Positions 17,121 to 25,885 are shown, numbered from the stretch's first letter. The stretch is 49,382 nucleotides of DNA from Bradyrhizobium agreste (GCF_016031625.1 NZ_JACCHP010000034.1:1-49382); one strand, 5' to 3'. A program made the numbers and translations. The notes: generated by a model not told the origin, from the sequence alone.

Positions 17121-17581
17121 CGTCGGAATGTCTGAGCGGGCCTCTCGCCTCAAGCTGCAGCCACGCTTGGCGCAATGCGGTCGAGCAGCTCGCAGCGTTG
17201 ATGCTGACCTGTCGGACGACGAGCTGCAAGGGTGAGACCACTTCTGACCCCATACTGACATTCCTTGTTGGCCACGGACGGCCGGCTTCCGAGGGCTGAG
17301 CGAAGGAATGCCGGCTCCTGAGGCGCGAGCCGAAATCTGGCGACCGGTCAAGGCATTGCTGCTTGCGGATCCGGGAGCGGAGCAATGCGACGTCACCAAT
17401 GACAACCGCATCTTGAAGGCAAAGCTGAGACACGCTTGAACCTCCGGTTCGCCACACCGACTCAATCTCTTGAGGAACCCGTGGCCACGTGAGTGGGCGT
17501 CGTTGTCGTTCGCCCGGAGGAGACGATGACGATTCACCGCCGCTTCTGCGGCCCGCCGAACCCGAACAGGTGGGGAAGAAG
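17121..17581. other. Intergenic stretch without recognised gene
   Basis: 460 bases between the orphan binding protein and the FAD monooxygenase. Overlapping frames on both strands are not supported by motifs or ribosome sites. The segment around 17255-17310 (GCCGGCTTCCGAGG...GAATGCCGGC) has imperfect self-complementarity and may be a decayed repeat. No promoter or RNA gene is evident. Confidence 0.4.
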
Positions 17582-18988
17582 ATGAGCAAGATCGTAATTT
17601 GCGGTGGAGGCGTGATTGGATTGAGCGCAGCGACGATGCTCGGTCGCGACAGCCACGATATCACGGTCCTGGAGGCTGATCCGGCCGGTCAACCTGTGGC
17701 CTCTGCCGAGGGATGGGACACGTGGGAACGTCCAGGAGTTGCTCAATTCAGGCAACCACATAACCTCAGTTCGCGCTTTCGGATGATCAGCGATCTGGAA
17801 TTGCCAGGATTGACGGATGATTTGCTGCGCGCCGGATGCGTTTGGGTGGACTATCTCGACAGTCGATCTCTTCCCCCAACGCTAACGGACAAGACACCGC
17901 GTCCGGGCGATGAGGCCATGCGCTTCGTCACTGGCCGGAGGCCGATTGTAGAATGGGCCGTAGCTGCAATGGCGCAAGCCGCGCCTAACGTGACTATTCG
18001 TCGGGGGACCAAAGTTCGCGAAATTATCATTGGCGCATCGGCGGTCCCGGGTGTGCCGCACGTCACGGGGGTACGCACGACATCCGGCGAAGAGATTCGC
18101 GCCGATTTGGTCATCGACGCCATGGGACGGCGAAGCGCGGCTTGTGACTGGATCCGCTGCGCGGGTGCCCGCAGCCCGTTCGAGGAAGCCGAAGACAGCA
18201 ACTTTGCCTATTTTACGCGGTATTTCTCGGGGCAGCAGCGGCCTCGCAGGATGGGACGCGCGCTCACTCCGATGGGCTTGTTCTCGATCCTTACCCTGGA
18301 CGGGGACAACGACACCTGGTCGGTCACATTGTTTACCTCGTCGAAAAACAAGGCGATGCGCGGCTTGCGGGATACGGCGACATTCCATCGCGTCGTCTCA
18401 GCGTGCCCACGGCAAGCCCATTGGCTCGACGGCGAGCCAATAACACCCGTCCTTCTGATGGCGGGAGTTATCGACCGATACCGGCGATTTGTCGTCGATG
18501 GTCGCCCCGTCATCACGGGATTCGCTGCTGTCGGCGATGCATGGGCGTGTACCAACCCGTCCGCCGGACGGGGCTTGAGCGTCGGCCTTCTGCACGCACA
18601 GGTGCTTCGCAACGTTGCCCGCCGACACCTCGACGATCCCGAAGCCTTCTCCCGGGAATACGACGCCGAGACCGAAATCCAAGTCGGTCCGTTTTATCGC
18701 AACCAGATCGCCGCGGATCGCGCGCGGATCGCTGAGATGAACGCTCTGGAACACGGCACGCCGCTGCCCGCACCCAACCCGGTCATGGCCAAGCTTCTCG
18801 CTGCCTCGTCTCAAGACGCCGACGTACTCCGCGGCATGATTGAAATCGCAATGTGCGTTGCGCTGCCTCAGGAGGTCATCACCAGACCGCGTGTCGCCGC
18901 AAAACTGGCCGAAATGGACGGCTATCAAATACCACCCGATCCCGGCATCATCGACCGACACCGTATGGCAGCGCTGCTGGACGGCTGA
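17582..18988 (+). CDS. FAD-dependent monooxygenase/oxidoreductase
   Basis: A 468-residue flavoprotein. N-terminal Rossmann motif IVICGGGVIGLSAATMLG with the acidic strand end VLEAD; C-terminal GFAAVGDAWACTNPSAGRGLSVG, the GD(x)nNP(x)G motif that binds the FAD ribityl and pyrophosphate in class A monooxygenases and geranylgeranyl reductase-like enzymes. DLVIDAMGRRS is a variant of the middle DG motif. Substrate unknown; no partner reductase or pathway genes adjoin. The frame is open from 17489, but ATG 17582 starts at the Rossmann strand and follows GGGGAAGAAG. It stands alone in a gene-poor stretch that may be acquired. Confidence 0.82.
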   Translation: MSKIVICGGGVIGLSAATMLGRDSHDITVLEADPAGQPVASAEGWDTWERPGVAQFRQPHNLSSRFRMISDLELPGLTDDLLRAGCVWVDYLDSRSLPPTLTDKTPRPGDEAMRFVTGRRPIVEWAVAAMAQAAPNVTIRRGTKVREIIIGASAVPGVPHVTGVRTTSGEEIRADLVIDAMGRRSAACDWIRCAGARSPFEEAEDSNFAYFTRYFSGQQRPRRMGRALTPMGLFSILTLDGDNDTWSVTLFTSSKNKAMRGLRDTATFHRVVSACPRQAHWLDGEPITPVLLMAGVIDRYRRFVVDGRPVITGFAAVGDAWACTNPSAGRGLSVGLLHAQVLRNVARRHLDDPEAFSREYDAETEIQVGPFYRNQIAADRARIAEMNALEHGTPLPAPNPVMAKLLAASSQDADVLRGMIEIAMCVALPQEVITRPRVAAKLAEMDGYQIPPDPGIIDRHRMAALLDG

Positions 18989-19119
18989 TCATAAGCAAGC
19001 CAGACCATCATTCCCGCGTGTGGCGCTAACGCACCAAGTCAAGCGCGGGATGAGTGCCCGCCCTGGCGTCGCAAATGTGCTAGGATCGCCTCCGCCGGGA
19101 TCTCAACGCGGAGCTTGTC

Positions 19120-19524
19120 ATGCGCATCGCAGCTTTGCTGGTCGCTCTCATCGTTGCCTGTCATCATGCAGCGTTTGCCGGCGATGTCGCGGCGGCCCAA
19201 AGCGTCATCCGCGCCCAGGAGCGGGCCTTCGTTCGCGACGATGCGACGGCGGCCTATTCCCATGCGGCACCGGCGATCAAAGAGATCTTTCCCGCGCCCG
19301 ACATCTTCATGTCGATGGTGCAGAACGGCTACGCGCCGGTCTATCGTCACAAGAGTTTCGAATTCGGCGAGAGCAAGACCGAGGGCGGCTGGATTGCCCA
19401 GCGCGTCCATATCATCGATGCCAATGGCGAGGCCTGGGAGGCGCTCTACACGCTCGAGCAGCAGGGCGACGGCAGCTACAAGATCACCGGCTGCTCGCTC
19501 CTGAAGGCGGGACAGGCCGTTTAA
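19120..19524 (+). CDS. DUF4864 secreted protein
   Basis: A 134-residue protein with a signal peptide (MRIAALLVALIVACHHAAFA). The mature domain has the pattern VIRAQERAFVRDDATAAYSHAAP and IFPAPDIFMSMV, then VYRHKSFEF, as in DUF4864 proteins, an NTF2-like fold group of unknown function common in Rhizobiales. GGAG lies about 8 nt upstream of ATG 19120. Monocistronic, with palindromic repeats immediately 3'. Confidence 0.8.
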   Translation: MRIAALLVALIVACHHAAFAGDVAAAQSVIRAQERAFVRDDATAAYSHAAPAIKEIFPAPDIFMSMVQNGYAPVYRHKSFEFGESKTEGGWIAQRVHIIDANGEAWEALYTLEQQGDGSYKITGCSLLKAGQAV

Positions 19525-19554
19525 AGCGGAATGGCTTTAGGTTGAATCGATTGT

Positions 19555-19715
19555 CGCGGCTCGTTCACCTCGCCCGCTTGCGGGAGAGATCGGCGCGTCC
19601 GGGCGATGCGCAGCATCGTCCCACGCGCCGGGTGAGGGCTTTCTCCTCTTGGGGATTGTCCCATTGCGGAAGCACCCTCTCCCCAACCCTCTCCCGCAAG
19701 CGGGAGAGGGAGCGC
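19555..19715. repeat. Palindromic repeat (CTCTCCC...GGGTGAGGG family), copy 2
   Basis: Composite inverted repeat: CCCGCTTGCGGGAGAG near 19572-19587, a GGGTGAGGGCTTTCTC...TTGGGGATTGTCCCATTG segment shared with copy 1, and CTCTCCCGCAAGCGGGAGAGG near 19690-19710, which is the inverse of the first hairpin. It occupies the gap between the convergent DUF4864 and MFS genes. Confidence 0.8.
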
Positions 19716-19755
19716 ACCTCCGTCGTTGCGCTATCAAACCTCAATTCATCGCGCT

Positions 19756-21021
19756 TTAGGTGGCAAAACCAGGGCCGGTCTCGACCGAGCCCGTCCGCGC
19801 GCGGATCAAGAGCAGCACGACGATGCCGATGTTCAGCGCATTCCAGGCGACGCCATTGGCGAACGCCGCGGCATAGGAGCCGGTGGCATCGAAGATGACG
19901 CCCGACACCCAGCCGCCGAAGGACATGCCGAACACGGATGCAAAGATCACGATGCCGACGCGGGTCGCCGCCTCGCTCGCCGGCATGGCCTCGCGCACGA
20001 TGATGGCGTAGCTCGGCACGATGCCGCCCTGGAACAGGCCGAACATCGCGGAGATCAGATACAGCGAGGTCAGGCTGTCGAAGAACAGATAGAACACCAG
20101 CGCAAAGCCCTGCGCCAGCGATCCCACCAGCAGGGTGCGGATGCCGCCGATCTTGTCGGCGAGGTAGCCGGAGCCGATCCGGCTGACGATGCCGCAGCCC
20201 ATCATCAAGGACAGCATCTCGGCGCCGCGCGCGACGCCGTAACCGAGATCACCGCAATAGGCCACAATGTGCACCTGCGGCATGGCCATCGCCACGCAGC
20301 AGGAGATGCTGGCGATCGAGAGCAGCACCGTCAGCGTATTCGTCGACAGCCTGAGATCGACCCGCGGCGGCGGCGCGTTGGCATGATCGTGGACGGTGTC
20401 GCGGCCCATTTGCGCGCGCAGGATCAGCACCAGCACCGACATCAGGCCGGCGCAGACGAGACCGATGCCGATGTGGGTGTAACGCCAGCCGATCTCCTGC
20501 GTGCCCCAGCTCACGATCGGCGGCCACATCGCGCCGGCGACATAATTGCCGCTGGCCACAATGGTCACCGCCAATCCGCGATAGCGTTCGAACCAGTGCG
20601 AGGCTTCGGCCATCAGCGGCGCGAAGGTCGCGGAGGTGCCGAGCCCGATGAAGAAATAAGCCGCCACGAACTGCCAGAGCTGGCCCGAGAGGCCCGCGAG
20701 CACATTGGCAACGCCGAGGAAGGCGATGCTGATCGCCATCGCCGGCACGATGCCGAACCGGTCGGTGATCTTGCCGGCGATCACGCCGCCGAGCCCGAAG
20801 CCGAACATCATCAGGGTGAAAGCCAGCGACACCGCGCCGCGCGTGGCAGCGAACTCGGCCTGCACGATCGGAATCACGACCACGACCGCCCACATGCCGA
20901 CGGCGCCGATCGAGCCGATCACGAGGGCAAGGACGAGTCGCACCCAGGCCTGACGGGAGTCAGGGGTGAAGGAAGCAGGTGTTTGTCCTGGATGATTTGG
21001 CGCGTGCACGGGCAGGACCAT
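19756..21021 (-). CDS. MFS transporter (OFA/monocarboxylate-like)
   Basis: A 421-residue membrane transporter with about 12 hydrophobic helices. The loop 2-3 motif is GKITDRFGIVPAM (G-x-DRFG, MFS signature), repeated in the second half as SGYLADKIGGIR. The segment SHWFERYRGLAVTIVASGNYVAGAMWPP resembles the oxalate:formate/monocarboxylate branch. Substrate unknown. Start is uncertain: in-frame ATGs at 21069, 21039 and 21021 all lack a strong ribosome site; 21021 is closest to the first helix. Divergent from the copper operon, with about 150 nt between. Confidence 0.85.
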   Translation of the reverse strand: MVLPVHAPNHPGQTPASFTPDSRQAWVRLVLALVIGSIGAVGMWAVVVVIPIVQAEFAATRGAVSLAFTLMMFGFGLGGVIAGKITDRFGIVPAMAISIAFLGVANVLAGLSGQLWQFVAAYFFIGLGTSATFAPLMAEASHWFERYRGLAVTIVASGNYVAGAMWPPIVSWGTQEIGWRYTHIGIGLVCAGLMSVLVLILRAQMGRDTVHDHANAPPPRVDLRLSTNTLTVLLSIASISCCVAMAMPQVHIVAYCGDLGYGVARGAEMLSLMMGCGIVSRIGSGYLADKIGGIRTLLVGSLAQGFALVFYLFFDSLTSLYLISAMFGLFQGGIVPSYAIIVREAMPASEAATRVGIVIFASVFGMSFGGWVSGVIFDATGSYAAAFANGVAWNALNIGIVVLLLIRARTGSVETGPGFAT

Positions 21022-21122
21022 GTTCGCGGACCGTCCCATGGTCAACCAGCGTGCCGCGATATTGGGCATGCGCGGTGCACTGCGGTAATAAGCTCTTGGC
21101 GAATGCGTCTTTTGCCATTAGT

Positions 21123-21141
21123 TTGCAATATGCGCGTGCAA
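21123..21141. promoter_or_regulatory. Candidate operator upstream of the copper operon
   Basis: Dyad TTGCA (21123-21127) / TGCAA (21137-21141) with a 9-nt spacer, 30 nt upstream of the first copper gene's ATG and close to an AT-rich stretch that could be its promoter. Metal-responsive regulators often bind such dyads; identity of any binder is unknown. Confidence 0.3.
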
Positions 21142-21170
21142 CATTGCCGCGCGAGGAGCATATCGGCGGG

Positions 21171-21599
21171 ATGTTGTCGCGATTGACGCGATCGGTGCGG
21201 ATCAGGGTGGGGCGAATCATCGCCCTCGCCTATCTGTTCTGCGTGCTCGCGCCAGCCGCAAGCCTCGCCTGGGGCAGTGCTGCGCCCTGCCTTGGCGACG
21301 AGGCCCAGGCTGACCTCGTTCCGGCGCATCATCACATGGCTGCGAGCCATGGCGATGTTCCGCATGAGCATGCGGGCACCTCCTCCCACACCGCCGCGAA
21401 GGACGCACCTCTTCCGAATCATCACGACGGCAAGGGAACAGTCGGCCCGTGCTGCGCGATGATGTGCGTCAGCGCGCTGCCGGCCGATCTGCCCAGCGTC
21501 GCCACGCCGGTCCGGCCGATGTCGACCTGTGCGCCCGAGATCGTGCCCAGCCTGCACAGCGCCGCGCCGCCCCAGCACTATCGTCCCCCCATCGCCTGA
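21171..21599 (+). CDS. His/Cys/Met-rich periplasmic protein of the copper operon
   Basis: A 142-residue protein with a basic N-terminus and signal-like helix (GRIIALAYLFCVLAPAASLAW). The mature part has clustered His (PAHHHMAASHGDVPHEHAG, later NHHDGKG) and a CCAMMC cluster, all plausible Cu ligands. No named domain recognised. The frame is open from 20979, but the first Met followed by a signal peptide is ATG 21171; GAGGAG lies 12 nt upstream. First gene of a co-directional set with lipoprotein, outer membrane protein, multicopper oxidase, cupredoxin and CusF-like genes. Confidence 0.68.
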   Translation: MLSRLTRSVRIRVGRIIALAYLFCVLAPAASLAWGSAAPCLGDEAQADLVPAHHHMAASHGDVPHEHAGTSSHTAAKDAPLPNHHDGKGTVGPCCAMMCVSALPADLPSVATPVRPMSTCAPEIVPSLHSAAPPQHYRPPIA

Positions 21600-21675
21600 T
21601 CTGACATGACGGCGTCGGTTCGATGCGCGCTCTTGCGCGCGCGAACCTGTGGTCTTTCAGATCAGGAACTAAGAC

Positions 21676-21957
21676 ATGCTTGCGCTTTCCGGGGCGAAAT
21701 CTGCCGCATCCGCGGCGGGTGAACGACATTCTCGATTCATTTGGCTGCTGCTGGCCTTTGCTGCGTCGGCGCTGTCCGGCTGCATGCCGGCAACGACGCA
21801 GATGGCCAGCGCGGATCCCGCCGATCCGGCGGCGAAAGTAGCCCCCGTCGGCTATCGCTCGACCATCGCACCCTATGCCAGCCTGCGGCCTGCGACGCCG
21901 GCACCTTGGCGCGGCCGCAACGATGCGGTGACGCCGCAGCCGAAGCAAGAGCGGTAG
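21676..21957 (+). CDS. Small lipoprotein of the copper operon
   Basis: A 93-residue predicted lipoprotein: hydrophobic stretch FIWLLLAFAASALSGC with lipobox and lipidated Cys at about residue 36. The remaining 57 residues are Pro/Ala-rich with no domain recognised. Nine nt separate its stop from the outer membrane protein start, so the two are probably co-translated. The unusually long N-terminal region before the hydrophobic core could mean a later true start, but no better Met exists. Confidence 0.68.
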   Translation: MLALSGAKSAASAAGERHSRFIWLLLAFAASALSGCMPATTQMASADPADPAAKVAPVGYRSTIAPYASLRPATPAPWRGRNDAVTPQPKQER

Positions 21958-21966
21958 GAGCGCGCC

Positions 21967-23394
21967 ATGTCACAGCATTTCGCGCGAGGCCTGCTCCTGC
22001 TCGCCGCGCTCGGCCTTTCCGGGTGCGCCGCGTTCTCGCCCGACAGCGGCATGACCGCCGTCTCGGATCTGGCGAGCCAGACCATCAACAAGGACGTCGC
22101 CTTCGTGCGCTCGGCCGAGGGCGCCGCCGCGGTCGACGCCCGCGTCCGCCAGCTGCTGTCGCGCACGCTCAGCGCCGACGCCGCCGTGCAGATCGCGCTT
22201 CTCAACAACAAGGGACTGCAGGCCGCCTATAACGAGCTGGCGCTGGCGGAGGCCGACCTGGTGGAGCAGAGCCTGCCGCCCAATCCGGTGTTCTCGCTCT
22301 CGCGGATCACGGGCGATGGCGGCAACGAGATCGAGCGCCAGGTGGTCGGCGACATCCTCGCCCTCGCCACCCTGCCGTTCCGGTCCGAGATCGCCCGCGA
22401 CCGCTTCCGCGGAGCGCAGCTGCGCGCCGCGCTGGCGACGCTGCGGCTCGCCGCGGACGTGCGCCGCGCCTATGTCCGCGCGGTTGCCGGGAGCGAGATG
22501 GTGGGGCTGCTGACCGACGCGAAGGCGACGGCGGAATCGACGGCACAGCTCGCGCTCAAGCTCGGCGAGACCGGCTCGCTCAACAAGCTCGACCAGGCCC
22601 GCGAGCAGGTGTTCTATGCCGAGACCACCGCCGATCTCGCCACCGCGCGGCAGGCGGCGGGAAGCGCGCGCGAAAGGCTGGCGCGCCTCATGGGGCTGTG
22701 GGACGACGGTCTCGACTTCCGCCTGCCCAATCAACTGCCGCCATTGCCGCGCCGGCCGCTGGCGCTCCCCACGATCGAGGCCGATGCGGTGGCGCATCGC
22801 CTCGACCTGCAGATCGCGCGGCTTGAGCTGGCCGCGCTGGCGAAAGCGCTGAACCTCACCGAGGCGACGCGTTTCGTGACGCTGCTCGATCTCGCCGGCA
22901 TCTCCCGCCGCACCCAGGATCCGGAAGGGCCGCCGTTCCGCGAGCGCGGCTTCGACCTGCAGTTCCAGATTCCGATCTTCGACGGCGGCGAGGTGCGCGT
23001 GCGCCAGGCCACCGAGACCTACAATCTCGCCTTCAACCGTCTGACCGAGCGGGCTGTCAATGTGCGCTCCGAGGCGCGCGACGCCTATCGCGCCTATCGC
23101 TCCACCTACGACATCGCCGGTCACTACCAGCGCGAGATCATCCCGTTGCGAAAGATCATCACCGAGGAGATGCAGCTGCGCTTCTCCAGCATGCAGGTCG
23201 ATATCTTCGCGCTGCTCACCGAAGCGCGGCAGCGCCTCGCGGCGCTGCGCGGCGCGATCGACGCCAGGCAGAGGTTCTTCCTCGCCCAGGCCGACCTGCA
23301 GACCGCCGTCAACGGCGGCGGCGCGCCCGCCGCCGGCGGCGACAATCCAACCAATGTCGCCGCGGCAGCTCCTGCCGAAGGCGGCGGCCACTAA
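21967..23394 (+). CDS. Outer membrane efflux protein (TolC/CusC-like lipoprotein)
   Basis: A 475-residue outer membrane factor. Signal and lipobox (LLLLAALGLSGC, Cys20) at the N-terminus, then two OEP repeats with long amphipathic helices: LNNKGLQAAYNELALAEADL and NPVFSLSRI in the first, LDQAREQVFYAE, LARLMGLWDDG in the linker, RERGFDLQFQIPIFDGGEVR in the second. Usually forms a trimeric channel reached by an inner-membrane pump and adaptor, but no RND or adaptor gene is present in this operon. GGAG precedes ATG 21967. The C-terminus ends in an Ala/Gly/Pro-rich tail. Confidence 0.88.
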   Translation: MSQHFARGLLLLAALGLSGCAAFSPDSGMTAVSDLASQTINKDVAFVRSAEGAAAVDARVRQLLSRTLSADAAVQIALLNNKGLQAAYNELALAEADLVEQSLPPNPVFSLSRITGDGGNEIERQVVGDILALATLPFRSEIARDRFRGAQLRAALATLRLAADVRRAYVRAVAGSEMVGLLTDAKATAESTAQLALKLGETGSLNKLDQAREQVFYAETTADLATARQAAGSARERLARLMGLWDDGLDFRLPNQLPPLPRRPLALPTIEADAVAHRLDLQIARLELAALAKALNLTEATRFVTLLDLAGISRRTQDPEGPPFRERGFDLQFQIPIFDGGEVRVRQATETYNLAFNRLTERAVNVRSEARDAYRAYRSTYDIAGHYQREIIPLRKIITEEMQLRFSSMQVDIFALLTEARQRLAALRGAIDARQRFFLAQADLQTAVNGGGAPAAGGDNPTNVAAAAPAEGGGH

Positions 23395-23408
23395 AGACGG
23401 AGGCCAAG

Positions 23409-24746
23409 ATGTTTTCACGCCGAGGATTTTTGGGCACCGCCGCGCTTGTCGGCGCATCGGCTATTCAAGGCCGCGTCCAGGCCGCTTCGATTCCGGAAGC
23501 ACCCACCATGGACAAGGTGGTGATGCAGCCGCCGCTGCACCCCACCAGCGGCCCGGATTATCGCCCCGTGGTCACGCTGAACGGCTGGTCGCTGCCGTTC
23601 CGCATGAACGGCGACTGGAAGGAATTCCATCTCGTCGCCGAGCCGGTGGTGCGCGAATTCGCGGAAGGAATGAAGGTGAATCTGTGGGGCTATAACGGGC
23701 AATCGCCGGGCCCGACCATCGAGGCGGTCGAGGGCGACAAGGTCCGTATCTTCGTCACCAACAGACTGCCCGAATACACCACGGTGCACTGGCACGGCAT
23801 GATCATCCCGAGCGGCATGGACGGCGTCGGCGGCTTGACCCAGCCGCATATCGAGCCCGGCAAGACCTTCGTCTACGAATTCGAGATGAAGAAGAGCGGA
23901 ACCTTCATGTACCACCCGCATTCCGACGAGATGGTGCAGATGGCGATGGGCATGATGGGCATGGTCGTCGTGCACCCGCGCGACCCGAGTTTCCGCGCCG
24001 TCGACCGCGACTTCGTGTTCGTGATGAGCACCTATCGCGTCGACCCCGGCACCTATCTGCCGCACGTCAACGAGATGACGGACTTCAACATGTGGACCTG
24101 GAACGCGCGGGTCTTTCCCGGCATCGATCCGCTGCCGGTCAGGCTCGGCGACAAGGTGCGTGTGCGCATCGGCAATCTCAGCATGACCAACCATCCGATC
24201 CATTTGCATGGCCACAGCTTTGCTGTGACCTGCACCGATGGCGGCTGGATTCCGGAGAGTGCGCAGATCCCTGAAACGACCACCGACGTCCCGGTCGGTG
24301 CCGTCAGGGTGTTCGACGTGCTCGCCGACAATCCCGGCGACTGGGCGTTCCATTGCCACAAGTCGCACCACACCATGAACGCGATGGGGCACGACGTGCG
24401 CAACCTGATCGGCGTGTCGCGCAAGGATCTCGCCAAGGCCGTCGGCAAGCTCGCGCCCGACGGCATGGCCATGGGCTCGACCGGCATGGCGATGGGCAAC
24501 ATGGAGATGCCCGCCCCCGACAACACGCTGCCGATGATGACCGGCACCGGCCAGTTCGGGGCGATCGAGATGGGCGGCATGTTCACGGTGATGAAGATCC
24601 GCGAAGACCTCGCGCGCGACGATTACCGCGATCCCGGTCCGTACAAGTTCCCGCAAGGCACCGTCGCCTACGAGGTCGCGGCGCCGGCCGCAGAGCCGGC
24701 GCGGCACAAACCACCCGGCAGCCCGCCGATGAAGCACAAGATGTGA
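23409..24746 (+). CDS. Multicopper oxidase with Met-rich tail
   Basis: A 445-residue periplasmic copper oxidase, likely oxidising Cu(I) to the less toxic Cu(II). It has a twin-arginine signal (SRRGFLG, residues 3-9). Copper motifs: HWH (127-129), HPH (169-171), HPIHLHGH (262-269) and HCHKSHHTMNAM (315-326), giving type 1, 2 and 3 site ligands with axial Met. After these comes a Met-rich stretch (about 352-395, e.g. GMAMGSTGMAMGNMEM), as in CueO-type cuprous oxidases, although there it is in another position. GGAGG upstream of ATG. Fourteen nt after the outer membrane gene. Confidence 0.92.
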   Translation: MFSRRGFLGTAALVGASAIQGRVQAASIPEAPTMDKVVMQPPLHPTSGPDYRPVVTLNGWSLPFRMNGDWKEFHLVAEPVVREFAEGMKVNLWGYNGQSPGPTIEAVEGDKVRIFVTNRLPEYTTVHWHGMIIPSGMDGVGGLTQPHIEPGKTFVYEFEMKKSGTFMYHPHSDEMVQMAMGMMGMVVVHPRDPSFRAVDRDFVFVMSTYRVDPGTYLPHVNEMTDFNMWTWNARVFPGIDPLPVRLGDKVRVRIGNLSMTNHPIHLHGHSFAVTCTDGGWIPESAQIPETTTDVPVGAVRVFDVLADNPGDWAFHCHKSHHTMNAMGHDVRNLIGVSRKDLAKAVGKLAPDGMAMGSTGMAMGNMEMPAPDNTLPMMTGTGQFGAIEMGGMFTVMKIREDLARDDYRDPGPYKFPQGTVAYEVAAPAAEPARHKPPGSPPMKHKM

Positions 24747-24778
24747 GCGTTTCGATGAACCACCAACTGGAGACTACG

Positions 24779-25234
24779 ATGAAGACCACGATCAAGCTCG
24801 CCCTCGCGCTGGCTGCACTTTCGACCGCCCCGGCCCTTGCTCACGACAAGCACGGGCACGGAAACTATTCGGCCGGCGAACCCGGCGATCCCAAGAAGCC
24901 CGCACGCACCATCGAAGTTCTGCTGAACGAGATGGACTACACGCCCGCAAAGATCGAGGTGAAGCGCGGCGAGCAGATCCGCTTCGTGCTGCGCAACGTC
25001 GGCAAGGAGGACCATGAATTCCTGCTGGCGACGACAAAGGAGAATCTCGCGCATGCCGTCGAGATGAAGAAGCATCCGCACATGGAGCATGACGATCCCA
25101 ACGGCGTGCGCCTCGCCCCGAGCAAGACGGCCGAGATCCTCTGGAAGTTCAGCAAGCCCGGCACGTTCGAATATTCGTGCCTCATTCCCGATCACCGCGA
25201 CAACGGCATGATCGGCCACGTCACCGTCAAGTAA
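24779..25234 (+). CDS. Periplasmic cupredoxin (blue copper-like protein)
   Basis: A 151-residue protein with a signal peptide (MKTTIKLALALAALSTAPALA) and a His-rich start of the mature chain (HDKHGHGN). One cupredoxin domain with type 1 ligands H79 (KEDHEF), C134, H139 and M144 (YSCLIPDHRDNGM). It can carry electrons or copper for the multicopper oxidase. ATG 24779 has GGAG 7 nt upstream and a normal signal peptide; ATG 24755 would add eight residues. 32 nt after the oxidase stop. Confidence 0.9.
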   Translation: MKTTIKLALALAALSTAPALAHDKHGHGNYSAGEPGDPKKPARTIEVLLNEMDYTPAKIEVKRGEQIRFVLRNVGKEDHEFLLATTKENLAHAVEMKKHPHMEHDDPNGVRLAPSKTAEILWKFSKPGTFEYSCLIPDHRDNGMIGHVTVK

Positions 25235-25250
25235 CGCGAAGGAGATTTCC

Positions 25251-25550
25251 ATGAACCGCATCATCAATATCACGGCCGCGCTGGCGCTGACCGCAAGCGT
25301 TGCCACCAGCGCGCTGGCGGCCGGGGCCTCAATCAGCGGCGAGGTCAAGAAGATCGACGAGGGCGCCGGCAAGATCACGCTCAAGCATGGACCAGCAAAG
25401 AGCCTCGGCATGGATGACCCCATGACCATGGTCTATCGGGTCAAGGACGCGGCGATGCTCAAGCAGGTGAAGGTCGGCGACAAGGTGACCTTCGAGGCCG
25501 AGGAGGCGTCGTCGGGCTATACGGTGACGAAAATGGAGAAGGCGAAGTAG
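25251..25550 (+). CDS. CusF-like periplasmic copper-binding protein
   Basis: A 99-residue protein with signal peptide (cleavage after ALAA near residue 24). It has the small OB-like fold pattern of CusF (GEVKKIDEGAGKITLKHGPAKSLGM, then DDPMTMVYRV), with candidate Cu(I) ligands H46, M54, M58 and M60; the Trp seen in E. coli CusF is not obvious here. Probably a periplasmic Cu(I) chaperone. AAGGAG precedes ATG 25251. Last gene of the copper set; a palindromic repeat follows. Confidence 0.85.
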   Translation: MNRIINITAALALTASVATSALAAGASISGEVKKIDEGAGKITLKHGPAKSLGMDDPMTMVYRVKDAAMLKQVKVGDKVTFEAEEASSGYTVTKMEKAK

Positions 25551-25558
25551 CTTCCACT

Positions 25559-25662
25559 GTCATTCCGGGGCGCGCCCCTTGGCGCGAGCCCGGAATCCAT
25601 TCATCGACCAACTCTGCCGCCCGATGGATTCCGGGTTCGCCCTGCGGGCGCCCCGGAATGAC
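25559..25662. repeat. Palindromic intergenic repeat (GTCATTCCGGGG family), copy 2
   Basis: Arms GTCATTCCGGGGCGC (25559-25573) and GCGCCCCGGAATGAC (25648-25662) are perfect inverse complements; inner arms CCCGGAATCCAT and ATGGATTCCGGG form a second nested stem. It starts 9 nt after the CusF-like stop. Confidence 0.85.
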
Positions 25663-25885
25663 GGGCAAAACACCGTCGGTCGCCCCCTTCCCACCCCCCG
25701 TTAACCCTTTGCTAACCATACACCGGGCAAAAATTGCCGGGTGAAGTCGAGTGTCGTCGGCCGCGTAGAACGGGAGGAACCCCGTGGACGCCAGTGCGGT
25801 GCCTCACTTTCGGAACGGCGGCCCTTCGGCCGCCGCGCAGACGTTTGGGGCGCGCGGGCGGCAGTCGCGCGGGGAGGCAGCTACC

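Noticed and set aside
17021..17664. Minus-strand open frames across 17022-17664 as genes
   Set aside because: They overlap the ends of two credible plus-strand genes and have no motifs.
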